DNA from: Desmodus rotundus
Taxonomy: Eukaryota; Chordata; Mammalia; Chiroptera; Phyllostomidae
Reading direction: 5' to 3'
Assembly (NCBI RefSeq): GCF_022682495.2
Contig: NC_071392.1
Coordinates: 111,528,896-111,592,895, forward strand
DNA: 64,000 nt
Positions 1 through 10,402 of this stretch are shown here, piece by piece. How positions within the stretch are numbered: the first letter of the stretch is position 1; the number at the start of each line of letters is the position of its first letter. The notes under the pieces were generated by a model, which did no database searches, was not told the DNA's origin, and saw only the letters and a list, made by a program, of their open reading frames with translations. A program made the position numbers and the translations under genes.

Positions 1-1275
1 CCTTTAGGGTGTCTTCCCAGGCCAAGGAGATGGAACAGGTGCTCCTCCATGCTCCCCCAGCACCCAGGGTTACCTCAACCAGAGCCTCAATCACAATTAT
101 GTAGCAGTCCCTTTACAGCTGAGCTCTCCCAAGACACGAAGAGCACCCCCAAAGCAGTGATTCTTTCTCACGCCTGCATTCCACTCCTGGCACAGAGTCT
201 GACACATAAAAAGGACCCATTCAATGTTTAACGAACATCTATGAAAATCCATTTCCGGCTCACTTTTGTACAGTGCCTGGCACCAAATAACTGGTCAGTA
301 ATTATGATGGTTTTGGACAGAATAAGGGCCTCATCCTGGGGAGGAGGTGGCTTATTTATCAGGCCCCTGCATGACACCAGCTTACAAGCCACCTCTGTGA
401 GACATGCCTCTCACAAAAGCCCAAGATGAAATGAACTGCTCCAACCCCCATTCCTCTGGCACGGTGCCTGAGCTTCCACTCCAGCACTTCGCACACTGTG
501 CTGGCGTCACAGCGACCTGTGCACCTTAAGAGTAGGAAACGAGTCCGAGGCATCAGTGTGCCCCACAAAGCATATTGCCTGTCACAGAGTTGGGGCGGTA
601 GGATATGCACTAAAAGGATAACGAGATGTAGAGATTACCCTGCGTTTGGCAATGGCCAGCAGAGAGAGGCTGGAACAGTCTGGGTCCATACTCATCACTC
701 GTCCTTCCCACCCATCGCTCAAATGCTGCCTGGTAGTAAAATCAACAAGAAGCAGGTAAATAGAGGCCTTCAGTCTGAAAAATAAGGCTTCTAATTTGAA
801 AAGTGCTTTGTCCTTTTTAAAGAACTTGTCAATCTAATCTTCACTACAAACCCAGGAGGAAGGAGGACAGGAAATTACTATTCCCATTGTACAGATGAGA
901 ACAGTGATAAGTGCTGAGCAAATTAAGTGATAAATGTCGAGCAAGATCCCGTCCAAGGAGAGAAATCCCAATCCTTTTTCCCTGCCAAGGCCTTCTTCTG
1001 GTGTTGTCGCAGACTTAATGCATCCTTCACATTTTTAGCATTGCCCTGTGGGGAGCCAAGGAGCTTGGAGACCAGGTGCTTCTGGAACTGTCCCTTCTGC
1101 AGGCCTCCAGGATCCAGGGCACAACCCAGATTGACTTTTTTTTAAAAAAAACAGACTTAAGAAAATCAACTTTACTGCAACATAATTTACATACAATTAA
1201 ATTCACCCATTTTAAGCATTTAATTTGTTTTGACGAATGTAAACATCCATCCAAACACTACATGATACAATCAAG

Positions 1276-1279
<4 letters not shown>

Positions 1280-1335
<56 letters not shown>
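1280..1335. repeat. (TA)n microsatellite
   Basis: An uninterrupted alternating TA run of about 56 bp, self-complementary and so cruciform-prone. It lies in AAR2 intron 3. Confidence 0.95.
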
Positions 1336-1338
<3 letters not shown>

Positions 1339-2254
1339 GAGTTTTTCATTCAGAATCCAGTTCTGTGAGTTTGGAGGGCCATATTCCATCCCTAACAGGA
1401 TACTGAATAGTTCCAGCACCTTCACAAACTCCCTCCTCACGCTGCCCCTTAGTGGTCAAACCCTCCCCCTATCCCTCGCCCTGACACTCACGGCTCTATT
1501 TTAATTTTTGTTCCTATGGTTTACAAACTTCGTATTTTTAAAGTAATTTAGAAAAGATGTTTAGACAATATCTAGTTTTCAAGCGCTAACTTACTTTGAT
1601 TCTCTTATTTTTAGATTTAATGCCTTCCTTAGGAAACTTTGTAATGATCTGGTTATTTTACTTATCAAAGTGAAACCAAGTAAATACTTTTTAGCATCAC
1701 TGAGAAATGAATCATCTTAACATAGAAGGATTAATCCTGGATATTTTCAAAATACTTTGAAACAGGATAGTAACAGTTCACAAACAACTGCATTTATTTA
1801 AAACTAAAAGCACAGCTATTGGGTATTTTTCTTTAAATACAAAAGAAGATCTTACTACTTTTATCACTAAGTCTGTGTATTCTAAAATTAAAAATTACTT
1901 CAGTCATAAATGTAAAGGCTTTCTTTTAAGTCCAAGTTAACTAGAGTTCAGTCAGGTCACCTTGAGAAATTTAAAATATCAAGGTAGGAAGCTGAGTCAC
2001 TATCTTATCCTACTTTTTGGCTAGGCAAAAAAGATGAAATTTCCTAATTTTTTCAATTCCCAAATGATTACTCAACTTAGAATAAAACCAGCCAGAGGTA
2101 GAACATTTTATTTCTACTTGCGGAAGAAGAAAGTGGTGCTAAGGCGAGACTATCACTTCACAATGATTACCAGGAAAGTGACAGGAACAATTCTGAAGTC
2201 GGTTTAGAGAATTTGGGTTGCTTCATCTGGGGCTCTAATACATGAGGGCCCCAC

Positions 2255-2440
2255 AGGCTTTAGAATCAAAGCTCAGCCTTGCCATCTACTAGCTCTGGTG
2301 ATCTTGGGCAAAATTATGCGACCTTTCTGATACTTTATCCTCGGGTGTAAAATGGGATTATATCCTTAATTTTGAGCATTGTTTTGAGGGTTAGATGAAA
2401 TAATGCACAGTAAGTGTGCAAAACTAAGACAGCTGATTGC
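2255..2440 (+). repeat. MIR SINE
   Basis: Ancient tRNA-SINE signature: ACTAGCTCTGGTGATCTTGG, TCGGGTGTAAAATGGGATTA and TTAGATGAAATAATGCACAG in MIR order. Confidence 0.7.
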
Positions 2441-3108
2441 AGAAGGTGCAGGAGTAGGTAGGTGAAATTTATCATGGCTGGTATGATGATAAAAACACTA
2501 TAAACACCACTGTTAGAGCCAATGTTTTCCCTCAAGATTTTACGAAGGACACTGGCGTTTAGAATACTCTCAAGAAATGAAGCTGGAAAGCATATGTGGC
2601 CCATTATGACTAAAAGTATTTTAAAAAAACAGGTTACGTGGCTACATGCCTAAATGCTATGCAATCAGCATTAAGACTTCTTATTTTGTACATAACTCAC
2701 TTTCTACCACACTATTAAATTCAGATTATCCTTTCAATGGTTTTAAACAAACTGTGGTGACTCAAGTAGCTTTAAATAAAAGAAAAAGCTATTTTTATAA
2801 AATGAATAATTTTTATTCAAGCTAAATCCATGGGATTTGTAAAAACCAGTGGCATCTATTCAAAGGGACCTCTAATCGCAGAGGCCATTACGTGGCTGAT
2901 TTCGTACACGTTAATGTGGCTGCCTTTAAGTGCTTCCACACACAAACACCAGTCCCTCTCCACGGGTAGTAGCCATTTAAGCTCCTAAGTGAAAGAGCCA
3001 GTTCCACTCACTCGACTACCTGGGGGGAGAGCAGGCGGCTGGCTGAGGAAGGCTTTTATGGGCTGATTCATTCAGTCATAAACACCCCGAGTGAGTGAGC
3101 GCCTCTGT

Positions 3109-3160
3109 GGGGGGGGCTGCATTCTTACTGCCAAGGGGGGGGCTGCATTCTTACTGCCAA
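3109..3160. repeat. Perfect 26-bp tandem duplication
   Basis: Two identical adjacent 26-bp units (3,109-3,134 and 3,135-3,160). Each starts with eight G and continues CTGCATTCTTACTGCCAA. Confidence 0.95.
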
Positions 3161-3184
3161 GACGGCTTCAACGCAACTCTCCAC

Positions 3185-3430
3185 TAAAAATGTCTGTAAT
3201 ATCTTTCTATGTGCCCGTTGAAATCTCAGTCATCCTTCAAACTCATGGTCAAATGCCACCCCTCCTCCTGCAAAAAGCCATTCCTGATCCTCTGTCCCCT
3301 CGAGTCTCAACCCCAGTCTGAATTAAGCAATCTCTGCTGCTCTTAACATCCTCTGATGGGACTTCACTGTTCACACCTACCATATTAGGGTCATCTGTAC
3401 ACTGCCACAGGAATTACACACTTTACTCAC
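3185..3430 (+). repeat. L2 LINE 3' fragment
   Basis: CCTTCAAACTCATGGTCAAA, TGCCACCCCTCCTCCTGCAA and AAAGCCATTCCTGATCCTCT read like the degraded 3' coding end of L2. No open frame survives. Confidence 0.65.
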
Positions 3431-5204
3431 CTAAAAACACCCAAGAACACTGAGTGAGGTAAGTGCCAGGCCTCGACTGGGCGTTCGAAATAACCAGGTG
3501 AACAAAAATAGGCTTTGGGTGAAAGCTCATGGCTCAGTGGGGCAGCCAGGCAGACACTACGTGCATGTCAGCAAGCACAGCCTGCGCAACACGACAGTGA
3601 CAAGCACGAAGCAGGCTACCAGTATGGAAAAGAGGGAGCTTCGGTGTGGCCTCACAGAGTGGGACGCTTTGAGGGCATCTGGTAGGGTAAACAAGTACAC
3701 ACCAGGCAGAGGGAAAGTCAGGTTCGCTTCAGAAGGCATGAGACTTTACACCCACGTTTTCATCAGTCATGCCAGATGAAAAGTTCGAGAGATCTGCTGT
3801 GCTTATAGTTAATAATACTGTGCTACACATTTGAAAAGTTGTTAAGAGGGTAGACCTCATGTTATATGTTTTTTTACCGCGACTTTTTAAAAAGGAAGGC
3901 ATGAAACAGCACAGCACGTCTGGGAACTTGCAAGGAGACCTCTTCACTCAAGTTGATGAAGGAGAACAGGGAGAGGAAGGAGAAGCTAGAGAACAGGTGA
4001 CAAGCCAGAAAAGAACAGGCCTGGTGGTCCATGTTTGGGCTTTTAACATTCTGTGCAGTGAGGAACCGCAGAGAAATAAGGTCAGACGTGCATTTTAGAA
4101 CGTCAACTGGGGTGGCAAGAGTGGGAGACAGATGCACTGACAAGAGCAGGCATGGACGCTGCCAAACTCTGAGGCAGCCTCGATGAGACCAAAAGACCTG
4201 GGCTAGGAAAATGGTTTCTGGGCAGGACCGCCTTCTAAAACACTTACGACTTTCTGGAGTTACTTGGTTAATTCATTTATTTACTCTCCCCCCGAAATAT
4301 AAGCCGAAAGTCAGGGACTCTTTCTGCCTTGCTCACAGCTACATTTCCAGTCTTAGAACAAGGCCTTGTACACAGCAGGTGCTCAGAAAATACCTGTTCA
4401 ATCAATGAAAAAATCTCTGCAGGGCAGGAACCCTGTCTAATCCCTGACACTTTCAGGAGAATGTAATATTTAAAGAAAAAATGCTCACAAATACATCTTG
4501 GATTTTCCCAAATAACAACATTAAATTTTCTTGGTGAAAAGTCCAAAGACAGAATTCTTCCACCCATCAGCTTTGCACACCCCACCTGGGCATCTAGCAA
4601 TCCAGCTGGGCCCTTTCTGCTCCGTAAATCATTGCTGGCAACAAAGCCTCAGCAATCAGAGCTCAGCTATTTGTTGTGCTGACAGTGGTCAGAACAGCCA
4701 GCAGCACAGGGTGGCCCTCCCATGTGTGCATGACAGCATCAACAGGGGCTGCACACGGGGTCTGCACATGTTCCTGTGGGCGCAGCCACTGCCAGAGGCC
4801 AGTTAGCCGGCTGACGGCTCCCACTCCTCTGCAACCTGCAACCCTGCACCTCTGGCGGGGATTGTCCCTGCAGAGGAAGGATAAAAGGATTTCACTTCTC
4901 TGTTTTATCAGGAACCAATAATAGGGCAATTTTATAACTCTTCTGAAGTGAAATACACCAGGCTCAAGCCATCAGCCTGACTGACTCATCCCCATGGTCT
5001 GCACCCTCAAGTCCTCCAGCTGCAGGTTTTAAGTTAGCTGCCTGCTCACAGAGACTCTTCCAACAGTATGTTTTTAGAAGTGTTCTGTACCTTTGAGAGG
5101 CAGGCATGATGGTGTCTCCACTCCAATCAATCAAGAATCCTTTTGGGGGGAACTACAATACATTGTATTCAGTATGCAACAGCCTAAGCGCAGGCCCTAA
5201 ACAA

Positions 5205-5410
5205 GACTCGGGCCTGGGTACAAATCCTGACTCTGCCACTTACCAGCTGTGTGAATTTACATAAATAACTTAACCTTTCTGAGTCTCAGTGTTCCCATTT
5301 GTAACACGGAATAATCCTCCCTGCCTGACAACACACCAGAGATTAAATGAGGAAACCCATGTAGCATGATAAACATGGCGCCTGCTACTCAACGGGCACT
5401 TAATGAATGT
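5205..5410 (+). repeat. MIR SINE
   Basis: CTGGGTACAAATCCTGACTC, TGCCACTTACCAGCTGTGTG, ACTTAACCTTTCTGAGTCTC and a GGCACTTAATGAATGTT end; a clear MIR. Confidence 0.82.
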
Positions 5411-6172
5411 TCATTCTGTCCCTTACTGGGGGTGGGAGTGGGAGGTGAAGAGCCACCTTGTAGGGAGCGGGCCTTGTGGGGTCTCACACACAGGGAGAAG
5501 AAAGCAGTTCATGGAGCAGAAAATATGGAAACTGACATCTTGCAGCTTCTGCCTCTTCTGTGCTTGAGAAAGTTACAAAGTGTGAGTGGCAGAGGCTGTC
5601 CCAAGACCATAAAGGAAGCTAATCTGTTTGCAAAGGGAGGAAATAGCACAGGATGAAGATTGTAAGTTGTTTGAAGCTTCTTCCCTAATTACCACTCATA
5701 ATGAAAATTTAATTGCCAAGTTAAAAGCAAATTTCACTTTTTCTGTCAGAGAATCTCTACAGAAACTGGCACATTTTGTTTGAACAGGAAATCAAAGTTA
5801 CTTTAATGATTAAATGAGATCTAAGGAGCTGCAGATGTTTCCCTGGGAGTAACAAGCTCCCAAACTCTGTCCTACTGGGTTGCAGCTATGGCTACAGAGA
5901 GAGAAAAACTGTTTTGAGCTGAGTACCGCAACTCAAAGGGGTGGAGGTGATTCAAATTCCAAGCACCCCAGTGCTAGGCACTCTAGGGGCAAGTGGGGAG
6001 AGGGTGGTACAGAGAGAGGGTCTCTGGTATCAAGGAGCTTCCAATTGAGTAGGAGAGAGAGAACCAGGAAACAGCCCAAGATTAGGAAACTAAAATTGAG
6101 AAAACTTTGGGTCACAAAAGAATAGCAAGAAACACAAAGGCAAGCCTTCCGAGGGTGCAAGACACTGCTCAC

Positions 6173-6402
6173 CTGTAAGGTGCTGGTGAGGAAGTTGTCC
6201 TGGGAGACAATGTCCACAAAGAAGTCTGCGGGGATCTCACCGAGCTGGTGGTACAGGATGGAGATGAGGTTGATGTAGAGGGTGTGGTGCTTCACCATGG
6301 CTTCCTCTGCCCGGCACAGGAGGTTCAGGAGCCGCTTCCAGTGCTCAAATGCCTCGTACACATTCCCCAGCAGGAAGCATACAAAGGCAAACTGAAGTTC
6401 AC
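6173..6402 (-). CDS. AAR2: AAR2 exon 3: helical C-terminal domain
   Basis: This 230-bp exon completes the Gly codon and gives [20 protein letters not shown] then [40 protein letters not shown] and [17 protein letters not shown]. Acceptor CTTTCAG, donor GTGAGCA, ending in phase 0. The hydrophobic-helix pattern ([24 protein letters not shown]) is typical of AAR2's C-terminal bundle. Confidence 0.97.
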
Positions 6403-9400
6403 CTGAAAGGTACGGAGAGGAGAAATGACCCCGAGGAAGAAGAGTACCAGCTGACTCTGTGAGGCCGTCGACTGCACTGGACCTCGGCAAGGGGTGGCCT
6501 TTTCTCCTTGTCACTCCTGCAGAGCCTCGCATGGGGTTTTGCACCAAGAAGGTCCTCAATAGAAATGTCCTGAACTGCTATAAATGTGAATTCCTATAAA
6601 ATCAGACTGCAAGAGGAGGTACACCTAGTATTTGCCTGGCATTTAGAGAGTTTACAAAATGTGCCCATGGATATTGTGCCAAGGGGATCCCAAACCTGGC
6701 TGCCTACCAGAATTACGAGGGATTGCTAAAATAAAGCTGCCCGAGCCTCACCCCCAGAGATCCTGGCTGAGGATAGACGATGGGACCTCAGTATTTGTAG
6801 CTCTAGTTCTGACGCAGATGATCTGCTTCAGGTTCAGGGAAATGCTGTATTACCCCACGGAATCCTCAGCCCAACTCCACAAGGTGGTCAGGGGAAAGTG
6901 GTTATTTGCCTCATTGTACGGATGAGGTCAAGGGACTTGCCCAAGGTTTCACATCTAACACTTGGGGATGTGAACAATGAAAAGATAAAACAGATTTCCT
7001 ATTGGGTAGGGACAATTCTAGAGCCTCCCAGAACAGGAAAATGTGTGAGTACTTGTCCCAGGGTTAGCCTGCCAGCCAGATTATTTTTGTTTGTTTAATC
7101 ACAGGGCTCTACGACTTAATCTCTGTGAGCAGGTTGGTGGCAAAGAGCATGGGCTCTGGAGTCAAACTGCCTGGGTTCAAATCTCAGCTCCACCACTTAG
7201 CAGCTGTGTGACCCTGGGCAAGTTACTTAATCTGTTTATGCTTCAGTTTCCTTATTTAAAGGTTCAGTGAAGATTAAATGAATCAATACATGTGAAGTAT
7301 TTAAAATAATGCATGGCACAAAGTAGCACTCAAGAAATACTATTATTCCCGCATTCCCACTGGATGCCTGTCTCAAACAAGGAGATCCGAGGATCCAGAT
7401 GCCGTTGTCTTTGGGCACGCAGCTGGGTCCCTGGTCACCAAGATGTGCTTTTGCTGATCAGAGATGTTCTGTCTGGCTTCAAACCTAATAAGGGCTTTTG
7501 TGGACCTACATGGAGGCCATGGAAACAACAGATGCACTCAACACCAAGCTCCTCTTTAAATGCATGGTGCTTGATCTGACACCTCCAGAGACCTGAAAAA
7601 CTAGTTCCCTGTCCCTAGGCCTTTAGAACTAAGTTTGGTTTGTGTGACTAGCTAGCTACCTGGTCTAGAAATGTAGGACATTTGATCAATATTTTCAATA
7701 TAGGTAGTCAAATTTTCTTTGTATGGGAGAGGTTAATGATGTGCTTTTTCAGTTGGCTTTTCCTGGTAAGTTTGTGAAAATATGAGCTTATTCTCTGAAT
7801 TTAGGGCATTCATTTAAATTCATGCATTTCTGGCCTAGTCTAAAATTATATTTGGAGATCAGAAATAATTTCAAAGAGCTGTCATGAAGATATAAAGTTA
7901 TCTCTGCAAGAGACCTTTTCACAAGATTACTTTGAAGAACTGAAATGTTTTAGAGGTAGAAAACAGGATTTCTATTCATTTTTAAGCCAGAATTTCAATT
8001 GTTACTTATTAAATGAAAGTGTAATGCATTAAGATGCACTCATTAAAATGTCCCTTTTTATCAGCTGAGCCAATGATCTGAAAGGTCCTATATTCAAATT
8101 TCTCACTGATCTTCCAATAGAAAAATATGCAAACACCTAGACACTCTGTACAAAAAATAGAAGTACCTGTTAGAAATATGATGAGTGTTTGCTGTCACTA
8201 GTAATCAAAGAAAACGGTCACCCTTAAACGATGCAGGGAGGCGGGGAGCCAACACCCTGTGTAGCCAAAAATCTGCATGTAACCCAACTCCCCAAAAACT
8301 TAGTTGTCCCTCAATATCCACAGAGGATTAGTGTCAGGACACCCCCTCTACACCAAAATTCGTGAATGCATGGCACAGATGAATGCACACAGCAGGTCCT
8401 CTGCATCTGGGGACTCCCAACTGGGGATCAAAAACGGTACAGGCACTTATTGGAAAAAAACCTGTAAATAAGTGGACCCTTGCAGTTCAAACCTCTGTGG
8501 CTCAGGGTCAACTGTAAATTGAAATAAGATGTCATTCTCCAACCATCCGGCTGCAAGAGGCCCTTGCTCAACTGCTATGTCAAAGGTGATAGGCAACAGC
8601 CTCCCAACAGTCGATGAGGATGCACGACCTTCTCCTGGCAACATGCATGCTCTGATCCAGCAATTTCAACCCTACACGTATGCATAGTACACACAAGAAT
8701 GTTCACTAGACAGCACTTACAATAGGGAAAATAGGGACACCTTAAAGGTCCGTCAGCAATGCATTGGTTCAATAACTAGGGAACTTAAGCAGCCACTAAG
8801 GAGTAGTGACTGTTTCAGTGGCATAGAAAAAAGTTTATATTAAAGTCAGTTACAAAATAATGTAATTACTTTTTTGTAAAAAAAATCACATTCCACACAA
8901 ATGTATCAGAGTTTAAGAAAGGCTAAAAGGAAACATATAGAAATTAATACAGAGAAAAGACTGAAATAAGATATCTAGATCTATATATGTAAAAGATAGA
9001 AAGTAACTATACCAAAATGTACAAAATGGTTATTCCTAGGCTGTGGAAATTAGAGTGAATTTTATTGTTTTTTATCTATGATGAAGATATTTTTGTAGTA
9101 AACGGGCAAAATAGAAACTATAATAAATTTTTAAAAAGTCACTGTCCTGGTCTAAGCCAGCAGAGACCACCACCTCGAAAGAGTCAGGAGCAAACCAAGG
9201 AGAGCAGTGGAAGGCCTGGGAACCAGGAGCCCTAGGCTCTGACAGCATTTCGACCACTTAGTCAAATCCTTTCCCTCTGCAGACCTCAATCTGTAAAATG
9301 AGGTGCTGGGCCGTGTCAGTGGCTCCCAAACACAGGACTGTCCACATTGGGTTCGCCTAGGGTTCCTGTTCACTACATAGACAGACAGACAGAAAAATCG

Positions 9401-10350
9401 CTGGGGCCCCGCTGCATATCCTTTGAATCAACCTCCAGGGTGAAGGCCCAGACATCGGTAGCTTTAGTGAGTGGGCTGGGCATGACTGCCTCTTAGCCAG
9501 GTTTAGGAACCACTTTCCTAGATAACCCCAGATATACCCCCTAATCTAATACCCCTCCCTTGGCTACTCCCAAAGAGCCTTGACCCCCCTCACCGAGCAC
9601 ATCCTGGGGGCTGCTGGGGAACTGCTTGCTGAGCACAGACTCCAGAGCATAGCTCAGGTCCATGCTGTGCCTGGTTATCTCTGCTGGCGTGGCACCTGCT
9701 GGGAACATCTGTGTCGGTAGCTTTGAGAAGCGGATCTCTGTCCCAGCTTTGGGCTTCATCTCAGGCAGCCGAGCCAGACCTTCCTGGTAGCTTTTGCACT
9801 CAGTGCCGCAGCGGGGTAGATTCTGCTCCACCCGGTCCTTGGTGTGCTTCAGGGAGAGCACAGGAAGCACCTCTGAGAAGGCACAGATCTGCCGGCTCTC
9901 AGGCTGCAGCCTCTCCATGGTGGCCTCGCTAATGAAGTTGGTGAGTGAGATCCACTTCTTCAGCGTGGGGTATGGGTAAGGTCCTAGGAACTGGTCCAGC
10001 TCCTGCAGGTTGGCCCTCATGGCCTCCACCTCAGTCTCTGGGGCTGGGGAAAGGTCTACCTCTTCCTGGGCAGAGTTCCAGCGCAGGACCGTCAGCCCCC
10101 GCTGCTGCAGGCTAAGGAAGAAGCCCATACGAGGGCCCACATCCCTGGGATTGGCCTTGTCCACAGAGCTGTAGTGGAGGAAGTGGATGCCTGGTGGAAT
10201 CATCTTCACACCCCGGAACTTGGGCCCCACCTCCCAAGAGTTGTAGTCAATGCCAAACTCTGTCCCCTTGGGCATATTCAGGATGACCACAGTGGCCCCT
10301 TCAAAGAAGAGGCTCTTGGCAAGTTCAGGATCCATCTGCATGGCAGCCAT
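6173..10350 (-). CDS. AAR2: AAR2 splicing factor, coding exons 1 and 2 of an expected 3
   Basis: AAR2 is a U5 snRNP assembly factor. In yeast, Aar2 holds Prp8 in an assembly intermediate before Brr2 joins; the mammalian protein is the orthologue (family knowledge). The first coding exon gives [20 protein letters not shown] through [11 protein letters not shown] (252 codons plus one base). The second continues [20 protein letters not shown] through [12 protein letters not shown]. Together they are 329 of about 384 residues. The first exon spans the beta-rich N-terminal domain with the conserved [26 protein letters not shown] region; the second is part of the helical C-terminal domain. The last about 55 residues were searched for on the minus strand below 6,172 without success, so the final exon should lie off the left edge. 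The gene is intact where visible and follows EPB41L1 on the same strand with its own promoter. Confidence 0.97.
6690..6850. mobile_element. MER-type hAT fragment
   Basis: Degraded copy with TCCCAAACCTGGCTGCCTAC, GATTGCTAAAATAAAGCTGC, GAGCCTCACCCCCAGAGATC and CTGACGCAGATGATCTGCTT; it resembles a MER20-class element. Confidence 0.5.
7138..7345 (+). repeat. MIR SINE
   Basis: GAGCATGGGCTCTGGAGTCA, CTGCCTGGGTTCAAATCTCA, GCAGCTGTGTGACCCTGGGC and TGAAGATTAAATGAATCAAT; a nearly full-length, well-preserved MIR. Confidence 0.9.
8302..8516. mobile_element. Tigger/MER2-like DNA transposon remnant
   Basis: AGTTGTCCCTCAATATCCAC at one end and GGGTCAACTGTA at the other. The interior (GGGGACTCCCAACTGGGGAT, AAGTGGACCCTTGCAGTTCA) resembles a MER2-class Tigger derivative. 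Confidence 0.65.
8640..9140 (+). mobile_element. L1 3'-end fragment
   Basis: Text such as CAGCAATTTCAACCCTACAC, CACAAGAATGTTCACTAGAC and GCATTGGTTCAATAACTAGG follows the order of an old mammalian L1 (L1M) 3' region and tail. It is badly degraded with no open frame. Confidence 0.7.
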
Positions 10351-10402
10351 GGGACCAGTGGTGGGTGACCAAAAGGAGATCCCTTCTTATCTTTCAGAAG
10401 AG
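9594..10402 (-). CDS. AAR2: AAR2 exon 2: start codon and N-terminal domain
   Basis: Acceptor TTTCTTTTTCAG precedes 10,402; the ATG is at 10,350-10,348, so 52 bp are 5' UTR. The sequence round the start, CCCATGG followed in frame by [12 protein letters not shown], matches the human N-terminus I recall ([12 protein letters not shown]). A second in-frame ATG lies three codons later. The coding part is 757 bp and ends with the first base of a Gly codon before the donor GTGAGGG. The protein here is about 90 percent like human by eye. Confidence 0.97.

Larger units (their letters stand above)
1..6172 (-). other. AAR2 intron 3, partial (over 6.1 kb)
   Basis: The intron continues beyond the left edge. 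Listed separately: a (TA)n microsatellite (1,280-1,335), MIR copies (2,255-2,440 and 5,205-5,410), a 26-bp tandem duplication (3,109-3,160) and an L2 (3,185-3,430). The stretch 1,340-2,200 is AT-rich and unassigned; 3,430-5,200 shows scattered old repeat tails only. No exon of AAR2 or another gene was found. Confidence 0.65.
6403..9593 (-). other. AAR2 intron 2 (3.2 kb)
   Basis: Repeat-rich, no exon recognised. Listed separately: a MER-type hAT fragment (6,690-6,850), a MIR (7,138-7,345), a Tigger/MER2-like remnant (8,302-8,516) and an L1 3' fragment (8,640-9,140). A further hAT-type remnant with GGCTCCCAAACA-like start lies near 9,325-9,520. The AT-rich part 7,620-8,180 is unassigned. Confidence 0.7.

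Noticed and set aside
1..6172. Final coding exon of AAR2
   Set aside because: Looked for a sequence encoding the expected end of the helical domain on the minus strand and found none; it is assumed to lie off the left edge.
5933..6559. A 208-codon frame as a stand-alone gene
   Set aside because: Only 6,173-6,402 is real, as an AAR2 exon with clear splice sites; the ends are intronic.
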